Source: Burkholderiales bacterium (GTDB lineage Bacteria > Pseudomonadota > Gammaproteobacteria > Burkholderiales > Casimicrobiaceae). From it: DNA of 45,529 nt. A program made the position numbers and the translations under genes. The stretch spans positions 1 to 45,529 of the forward strand of contig JADLBN010000229.1 in NCBI GenBank assembly GCA_020847675.1. Direction: 5' to 3'. Below, piece after piece: positions 41,301-45,529 of this stretch. The notes below the pieces were generated by a model. The model saw nothing but the letters and a program-made list of their open reading frames with translations. It was not told the DNA's origin and did no database searches. Positions within the stretch are counted from its first letter, which is position 1. Each line of letters starts with the position of its first letter.

Positions 41301-42169
41301 GCGACGTGCGAGCCGTGACCGTTGCAGTCCATCGGGTTCGCGTCGGGAGCGGGCACCGGGTTCGCGTCCGCGTCGTAGGCGTCGCCCGCGAAGTCGTGGC
41401 CACCGACGACCTTCGCGGTAGGGAAGATCGGGAGTCCGCTGTTGATCCCGGTGTTGCTGATGCGATCGTTGTCGGCGTAGGAAGCTGCGCTCCCGTCGCC
41501 GCCGAAGTCCGCGTGCACGTAGTCGAGGCCGGTGTCGATGATCGCGATCTTGACGCCGGCACCGTCGACGGCCGGCCGCGCCATCGTTCCCTCCCACACG
41601 GCCGGCGCACCGACGAACGGCACGCTCTTCGCGCTGTGGGGATACTCCTTCTGGAGGACGCGCACCCGCTTCACGCCTTCCAGCTCGCGCAGCCTCGCGA
41701 CGTCGGAGGGCGCGACCATCATCGCGATCGCGTTCTTCACGCGCTGCACGCGGTACAGTTCGGTGAACGGAATGCCGCCGGCCAGCGTCGACGAGGCGAA
41801 GCGGTCCTGCTGCGCCTTGTTGGCGGCGACCTGCCGCGACAGCGCGGTCTCGGCAGCGACGCTCGCCATCCCTCGCCGCCCGCCGGCGTCCGTGAAGCTC
41901 TTGAGCCCCGGATCGCTCTCGAACTCGACCAGTACCGCAACCGCCTCCTGGCGGAGGCGACCTGCCGGTATCCCGCGGGGCGCCACGAAGCGTCCGTCGA
42001 ATGCCTGAAGAACCGTCGCTTCGTTCGCGCGCGGGCGTTCGAGCGGACCTGCGGCAGCCGCATGGGCGATCGCGAACGTCGCTGCGAGCCCGACTGCGAT
42101 GGTGCCGACGCGTTTCCCGCACCATGCATTCACGAAGCCTCGTTCGCCGGCCGCACCGTTCCCGATCAT
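38321..42169 (-). CDS. Secreted S8 subtilisin-like protease with PA insert and C-terminal dockerin-like module
   Basis: This 1282-residue protease has a signal peptide (about 1-40), an I9-like propeptide (residues about 70-190), and the catalytic triad Asp212 (IAIIDTGLDYVHADF), His285 (NGHGSHVAGT) and Ser619 (LSGTSMAAPHVAGL). A PA domain (LTGKIAVVDRGSCNFQ) is inserted before the Ser, and beta-rich Fn3-like regions fill 700-1200. The last 60 residues contain two calcium loops, DVNQNRVVSVAD and DIDASGSIAVAD, as in type I dockerins. ATG 42169 is chosen for its GGGGAGA ribosome site; an earlier ATG (42184) is less likely. It overlaps the next gene, which has a cohesin-like domain, suggesting docking of the protease to it. 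Confidence 0.88.
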   Translation of the reverse strand: MIGNGAAGERGFVNAWCGKRVGTIAVGLAATFAIAHAAAAGPLERPRANEATVLQAFDGRFVAPRGIPAGRLRQEAVAVLVEFESDPGLKSFTDAGGRRGMASVAAETALSRQVAANKAQQDRFASSTLAGGIPFTELYRVQRVKNAIAMMVAPSDVARLRELEGVKRVRVLQKEYPHSAKSVPFVGAPAVWEGTMARPAVDGAGVKIAIIDTGLDYVHADFGGDGSAASYADNDRISNTGINSGLPIFPTAKVVGGHDFAGDAYDADANPVPAPDANPMDCNGHGSHVAGTAAGFGVTLGGATFAGPYDTAIDASLLRIYPGMAPKADLYAYRVFGCEGSTFLTVAAIEQAVIDGVDVINMSLGSDWGGLSDASSEAAEAAALAGVIVVASAGNSGDSYFNLGTPSSARRVISVANSVDGYESVATVDTPGGDYLAMPAGFGPALPTVPPLLTGPLALASPAQACTPPAPGSLTGKIAVVDRGSCNFQLKVINAQSAGAMGVIVVNNRTGQPSFMGGDGSAPPTIPSVMVSKSDGALIKAEAGATATIHVAGDAGDMIDASTSRGPNSGSIPGGAVDMTLKPDIAAPGSNIVSAQSGIVPPPGAVVTGSQAATLSGTSMAAPHVAGLVALLRQLHPSYTVEEIKALAMNGALHDLYTGAQQTGNRHSASRIGAGRIDAVASGDLAFVAYADDAAGIVTLSFPSQIGPGPTSVTRKLRMTNKSAGAITLTPSISMLLANPGITFSVSPAPVNIAAGGSATIDVTMDGDPDASINNVDPTITALQTISLNGGDYPRFWLGEASGYVELDDGGGVKARVPLFVAPFASGDVATDAYIQTGGAASGTSTLNVGGTPVCTGIAFGSPATDCIPSAPQGDAISMLLPFELVAERTRNLSIPATAQLRSIGIGVDPVNEWLGFGIGMWAPNIMPGASTSFVQVTLTGPAPSYDPLFTIYRYIASDPGGLPINVVFDAVYDWNLGISAVYPNPNGYNPLGSPDIRYFQNDVFSMGVPVSALGLTTASTITYFVESYSGNDYVDGAGPFTYHLGAPGVTFGPGGSETAWYRYALADYPMSVNFNTANLAANGSLGALMLHLHNAPGDTQQKVLFAGAAPALANVFSRKTHGAEGAFNLLLGANVSNPTTEPRAGPVQQLVFGFDKPVKSASAAVTSGTATVGATTASGNEVIVDLTGVTDRQYLTVEVSNVVGIDDAPSGATLVRRVGFLAGDVNQNRVVSVADMGLVHALLSQTTTSGNFLRDIDASGSIAVADRTAVNANLTRALPAP

Positions 42170-42525
42170 GGACGATCTCCCCATCGACACAGCCTGCACG
42201 TCGCGGTGTCGCGAACTTCGCGTCGCGCTCACCGGCTTCGCCGCGCGAGACGAAACATGCGCGGGACGCGCAGCAATCTATCCTCGCTCAAGACGTTGCG
42301 TCAATCCCTCGAGCGCGCTGCGGCGCATCATCCAGTTCACGGCAGCGCACCCATCGTTCGCGTAGCGAGCGATCTGGTCTGACCACTTCTCAGGTCGCGC
42401 GTATCGGGTCGCCTGCGCTCGGTCCGCGGGAGGCCACGTTGGATCAGAGCGATCGTTGCGACTCTGCGCGCCGCTGGTTGGCGCGCGCCGCACGATGCCC
42501 GCGCCGCAGTCGCACCGCGCCCGGA
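42170..42525. other. 356-bp intergenic region with no gene
   Basis: No coding frame, RNA or repeat is supported here. It is somewhat richer in A/T than the surroundings near 42245-42310 and holds a candidate promoter for the subtilase pair. The part next to the enolase-family stop codon (42380-42525) has no strong hairpin. Confidence 0.6.
42275..42304 (-). promoter_or_regulatory. Candidate promoter of the subtilase pair
   Basis: On the minus strand TTGACG (five of six to -35) lies at 42299-42304 and TAGATT (four of six) at 42275-42280, with an 18-bp spacer. Transcription would begin near 42268 and leave a leader of about 100 bases before ATG 42169. Confidence 0.5.
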
Positions 42526-43611
42526 TCAGCGCACGAGTGGAGACAACGCATCGTCGCGAATCGCGAACCCCCAACCCGGTTCGTCGCGGGGATACGCGAA
42601 GCCCCCCTCGACGCGAAGCGGCCGGTCGACGATCGCGTCGATCCAGTCGAACGACTCGGCGCCGGCGCCGTTGGGAACCGTGCACAGGAGCGGCACGTCG
42701 TAGTCGCGGTAGTAGTGCGGCAGGACCGGAATAGCGTGCGCCTGCGCGAGCGCGGCGGAAGCGCGCCACGCTTCCACGCTGCCGAGCCGCAGGAGGTCCG
42801 GCTGCCACAGGTCGATCGCGCCGCGACGCGCGAGTTCGCGCAGCGCGACGAGGTCGTATTCGCGCTCGCCCATCGCGATCGGGATGCCGGCGCCTTCGCG
42901 CACCTCGGCGTAGCCGTCGAAGTCGGCGTGGTCGATCGGCTCCTCGAACCACGCGATACCGAACCTTCGCGCTTCGCGCGCGAGAGCGAGCGCGGCCTCG
43001 ACCGACAGACCCTGGTTCGCGTCCATCATCACGCGCACGTTCGGTCCCACCGCGTCGAGCACGCGCGCAAGCCGTTCGAGATCGCGGCCCTTCTCGCGCG
43101 AACCGACCTTGACCTTCACCGCAGCGAAGCCGCGTTTCGCGTAACCCCTCACCTCGTCGACCAGTTCGGCGTCCGAGTACGACAGCCAGCCGCCGCTGCC
43201 GTACACCGGAACCGGCCGCGCCTCGCCGCCCAGCATCCGCCACACCGGCTCGCCGCGCGTACGGCCGATCGCGTCCCACATCGCGAGATTGGCGAGGCCC
43301 AGCGCCCAGCGATTGATCCCGGCGTGGCCGAAGTACTCGCTTTCCGTCTCCCAGTCGCGGATGACGCCCGCGGTATCGGCTGCATCCCGCCCGCGCAGGA
43401 ACGCCTCCATGTCGCGGCACGCCCCCGCGATCGCGTGCGGCGAATAGTGGAACGAGAGCAGATGAGACTCCCCGACGATTCCATTCTCGAGGACGATGCG
43501 GGCGACGACGAAACGGATCCCGGGGATCGCGTGCGTCGCATCGGCGATCGGGCGCGACAGCGCCGAGCGCGCCGAGTGGAACGCGACCTCGCGGATCGCC
43601 GTCGGCGTCAC
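42526..43611 (-). CDS. Mandelate racemase/muconate lactonizing enzyme family protein (probable sugar-acid dehydratase)
   Basis: This 361-residue enolase-superfamily enzyme has every catalytic position of mandelate racemase at a constant offset of +2: Lys166 and Lys168 (AVKVKVG), metal ligands Asp197 (MMDANQ), Glu223 (WFEEPI) and Glu249 (MGEREYD), and the general base His299 (LPHYY). Reactions in this group are racemisation of mandelate or, more often, dehydration of sugar acids such as galactonate, talarate or glucarate. The gene starts with GTG 43611, 11 bases after an MFS transporter gene, so the pair may import and dehydrate one acid. No aldolase or kinase is near to fix the substrate. Confidence 0.88.
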   Translation of the reverse strand: MTPTAIREVAFHSARSALSRPIADATHAIPGIRFVVARIVLENGIVGESHLLSFHYSPHAIAGACRDMEAFLRGRDAADTAGVIRDWETESEYFGHAGINRWALGLANLAMWDAIGRTRGEPVWRMLGGEARPVPVYGSGGWLSYSDAELVDEVRGYAKRGFAAVKVKVGSREKGRDLERLARVLDAVGPNVRVMMDANQGLSVEAALALAREARRFGIAWFEEPIDHADFDGYAEVREGAGIPIAMGEREYDLVALRELARRGAIDLWQPDLLRLGSVEAWRASAALAQAHAIPVLPHYYRDYDVPLLCTVPNGAGAESFDWIDAIVDRPLRVEGGFAYPRDEPGWGFAIRDDALSPLVR

Positions 43612-43622
43612 CGCGGGAAGAC

Positions 43623-44816
43623 TCAGGAGAGCGCCGGCTGCGTGCGCCGCCGCCACGCGAGCCAGCCGACGGCGCCCGCGACGACCGCGAGCACCGGAAT
43701 CGAGGCGATGTTCATGATCTCCCAGCCCGCCGCGGAGACCAGCGCTCCCGATGACGCCGACGACACGCCCATCGTCGCGAACACCACGAAGTCGTTCACG
43801 CCCTGCACCCGGGCCTTCTCGGCCGGCGCGTAGGCCTCGGTGAGGAGCGCGGTGCCGCCCGTGTACATGAAGTTCCAGCCGATGCCGAGCAGCGCCAGCG
43901 CGACGAGGAAGTGCGTGAAGGTCGTGCCCGACAGCGCGACCGCGATGCAGGCGAGCATGATCACGACGCCGGCGCCGATCACGCCAAGCACGCCGAAGCG
44001 CTGGATCAGCGAACCGGTGACGAGTCCCGGCGCGAACATGCCGATCACGTGCCACTGGATCACGATCGCGGCGAAACCGAACCCGAAGCCGCAGAAGTCC
44101 ATCGCGAGCGGCGTGGCGACCATCAGGAGATTCATGATGCCGTAGCCCAGTGCCGCGGAGAGGACCGCGACGACGAACACCGGCTGGCGCGCGATCTCGG
44201 CGATCGGGCGTCCTCCTCCGGAGCGCTCTTCGTGCGTCGGCGGAGGGACGCGGACGAAGGACTGGACGGCGAGCGCGACCAGCGCGTAGGCGGCGAGCAC
44301 GATGAACGACCCGGCGTAGGGAATCTCGAGCGCGTCCTTCGCGTAGCGCATCGACGTGGGGCCGATCACGCCACCGGCGATGCCTCCCGCGAGCACCCAC
44401 GAGATCGCCTTCGCACGGTCGGCCGGCGCCGCGACTTCCGCGGCCGCGAACCGGTACTGGAGACCGAACGCGTTGTAGATGCCGATGACCGCCGACGCGG
44501 CGCAGAACAGCCAGAAGCTTCCGAGGTAGAGCGCCAGCACCGCCAGTGCGCATCCGGCCACGTTGACCAGCGCCCCGGTCATGAAACCGGTCCGCCGGCC
44601 GACCCGCGCCATCCAGTGCGACGCAGGCATCGTGGCGATCGCCGAGCCGATCACGTAGGTCGTCGCACCGAGCGTTGCGAGGGTCTTCGCGGGAGCGAGC
44701 TGGTAGCCGACCAGCGCCTGCATCGAGATCAGCGACGACGAGTTGGTCAAGAGCAGCGCCTGGCAGGCCGCCAGGAGCGCGAGGGTGCGGCGGTCGGTCT
44801 TGGCGGGGGCGGACAC
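43623..44816 (-). CDS. MFS transporter
   Basis: This 397-residue protein has twelve hydrophobic segments, a polar central loop (PPPTHEERSGGGRPIAE, about 185-205) and MFS-type inter-helix loops (MARVGRRTG). It starts at GTG 44816; a longer frame upstream lacks a plausible start. It precedes an enolase-superfamily enzyme by 11 bases on the same strand. Related MFS proteins often move organic anions or drugs; the substrate is open, though a sugar acid fits the context. It is divergent from a DUF924 gene with a 65-bp gap. Confidence 0.85.
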   Translation of the reverse strand: MSAPAKTDRRTLALLAACQALLLTNSSSLISMQALVGYQLAPAKTLATLGATTYVIGSAIATMPASHWMARVGRRTGFMTGALVNVAGCALAVLALYLGSFWLFCAASAVIGIYNAFGLQYRFAAAEVAAPADRAKAISWVLAGGIAGGVIGPTSMRYAKDALEIPYAGSFIVLAAYALVALAVQSFVRVPPPTHEERSGGGRPIAEIARQPVFVVAVLSAALGYGIMNLLMVATPLAMDFCGFGFGFAAIVIQWHVIGMFAPGLVTGSLIQRFGVLGVIGAGVVIMLACIAVALSGTTFTHFLVALALLGIGWNFMYTGGTALLTEAYAPAEKARVQGVNDFVVFATMGVSSASSGALVSAAGWEIMNIASIPVLAVVAGAVGWLAWRRRTQPALS

Positions 44817-44869
44817 CGGGGCGCGAGATTGTGAGAAGCGCAGGACCCCGGGGGTGCGCGCCGACTCCG

Positions 44870-44875
44870 TATCAT
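44870..44875 (+). promoter_or_regulatory. -10-like box 6 nt before the DUF924 ATG
   Basis: TATCAT (five of six to the consensus) is followed by exactly six bases and ATG 44882. No ribosome site is present and no -35 box is obvious. It repeats the arrangement seen before three other genes. Confidence 0.45.
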
Positions 44876-44881
44876 ACGCGG

Positions 44882-45451
44882 ATGGACGACACCCTCGTCG
44901 CCGGGATCCACGCGTTCTGGTTCGGCCCCCCGCCGCATGCGGCAAGGGCCGAGTGGTTCCGCAGGGATCCCGCCTTCGACGCGCAGATTCGCGCCCGCTT
45001 CGGGGAGGCGATCGAGACCGCGCTCGGCGGAGGATTCGCGTCGTGGGGCGCGACTCCGCGCGGCGCGCTGTCGCGCATCCTCCTGCTCGACCAGTTCACG
45101 CGCAACGTGTTCCGCGACACGCCACGCGCGTTCGCGGGAGACGCTCTCGCGCTCGGGTTGGCGCAGCGCGCGGTCGAGGCAGGCCACGATCGCAGCCTCG
45201 ACAAGTTCGAGCGATGGTTCTGCTACCTGCCGTTCGAGCACAGCGAGGATCTCGCGGTCCAGGAGCGTTCGCTCGAGCTTTTCGGGCAGCTCGCCCGCGA
45301 CACCGGTGACCGGTCTCCGCTGGAGTGGGCCGAGAAGCACGCGGTGATCGTGCGCCGATTCGGTCGCTATCCGCACCGCAACGCAATCCTGGGACGGGAG
45401 TCGACGCCCGAGGAGACCGCGTTCCTGCGCGAACCGGGGTCGAGCTTCTGA
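44882..45451 (+). CDS. DUF924 family protein
   Basis: This 189-residue protein belongs to DUF924, a helical TPR-like family of unknown function found in bacteria and eukaryotes. Family marks are IHAFWFGPPP at the start, RILLLDQFTRNVFRDTPRAFAGD, DKFERWFCYLPFEHSEDL and the C-terminal RFGRYPHRNAILGRESTPEE. Length is typical. The ATG has no ribosome site but a -10-like box 6 nt upstream. There are no signs of export. The next gene is beyond the window, so operon context is unknown. Confidence 0.93.
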   Translation: MDDTLVAGIHAFWFGPPPHAARAEWFRRDPAFDAQIRARFGEAIETALGGGFASWGATPRGALSRILLLDQFTRNVFRDTPRAFAGDALALGLAQRAVEAGHDRSLDKFERWFCYLPFEHSEDLAVQERSLELFGQLARDTGDRSPLEWAEKHAVIVRRFGRYPHRNAILGRESTPEETAFLREPGSSF

Positions 45452-45483
45452 TGCGCAGCGTGGCGCTCGACGTCACCCCCGGT

Positions 45484-45529
45484 CGCACGGACGTCCCTCG
45501 GACCCCTTGGTCCGTGGGACGTCCGTGCG
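45484..45529. repeat. Long hairpin with 21-bp arms (family B)
   Basis: Bases 45484-45504 and 45509-45529 are reverse complements with a single mismatch, around a CCTT loop. The right arm holds the 19-mer also found at 1888-1906. The structure begins 32 bases after the DUF924 stop and reaches the window edge, so it may be longer. Confidence 0.9.

Noticed and set aside
38240-42382. A 1380-codon plus-strand frame opposite the subtilase
   Set aside because: The minus-strand frame has a full catalytic triad, PA domain and dockerin-like end; the plus frame is low-complexity Arg/Val/His-rich sequence without motifs.

Overview
The window is GC-rich chromosomal DNA (A/T-rich hexamers stand out against the background) from a betaproteobacterium, most likely Burkholderiales or a close uncultured relative. 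The evidence is gene content: a livKHMGF transporter, a dusB-fis-purH run, pepP next to ubiH, a dihydrolipoyl dehydrogenase with an N-terminal lipoyl domain, a complete kdp locus and an IPTL-CTERM-type surface protein. No rRNA, tRNA, CRISPR array, IS element or phage gene was seen. Most of the window is housekeeping and transport; the most unusual part is at 37.1-42.2 kb.

Layout. 1-4.5 kb (+): branched-chain amino acid (or amide) ABC transporter livK(partial)-H-M-G-F, then a small membrane protein. 5.3-12.2 kb (-): an eight-gene run dusB-fis-purH-pagP-purD-hemF-NUDIX-acyP, combining purine synthesis, haem synthesis, tRNA modification and lipid A palmitoylation. 12.4-15.2 kb (-): pepP and ubiH, separated by a 46-bp perfect inverted repeat and a short tandem repeat. 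15.3-17.2 kb (+): 5-formyl-THF cyclo-ligase and an MFS transporter. 17.4-23.7 kb (+): the pyruvate dehydrogenase complex aceE-aceF-lpdA. 23.8-25.9 kb: a metallo-beta-lactamase-fold hydrolase plus a small membrane protein, divergent from a TetR regulator, with paired palindromic operators between them. 26-27.1 kb: rpiA and a PTS EIIA protein. 27.4-35.7 kb (+): the potassium-responsive locus with an extra 30-residue membrane peptide, kdpF, kdpA, kdpB, kdpC, kdpD and kdpE. 35.7-37 kb (+): proA. 37.1-42.2 kb (-): a large secreted subtilase with a C-terminal dockerin-like module, translationally coupled to a secreted protein with a cohesin-like N-terminal domain and an IPTL-CTERM-like membrane anchor. 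42.5-44.8 kb (-): an MFS transporter and a mandelate racemase/sugar-acid dehydratase family enzyme. 44.9-45.4 kb (+): a DUF924 protein. The window ends in a very long hairpin.

The best candidate for a new system is the subtilase/cohesin-like pair. A protease ending in two dockerin-type calcium loops overlaps (ATGA) a gene for a putative membrane-anchored cohesin-like protein. This suggests a two-protein device that docks a secreted protease on the cell surface. Other observations worth following are four genes with a -10-like hexamer exactly 6 nt before the ATG and no Shine-Dalgarno (possible leaderless mRNAs), two families of dispersed hairpin repeats, paired TetR operators, and an EIIA-type protein beside kdp.
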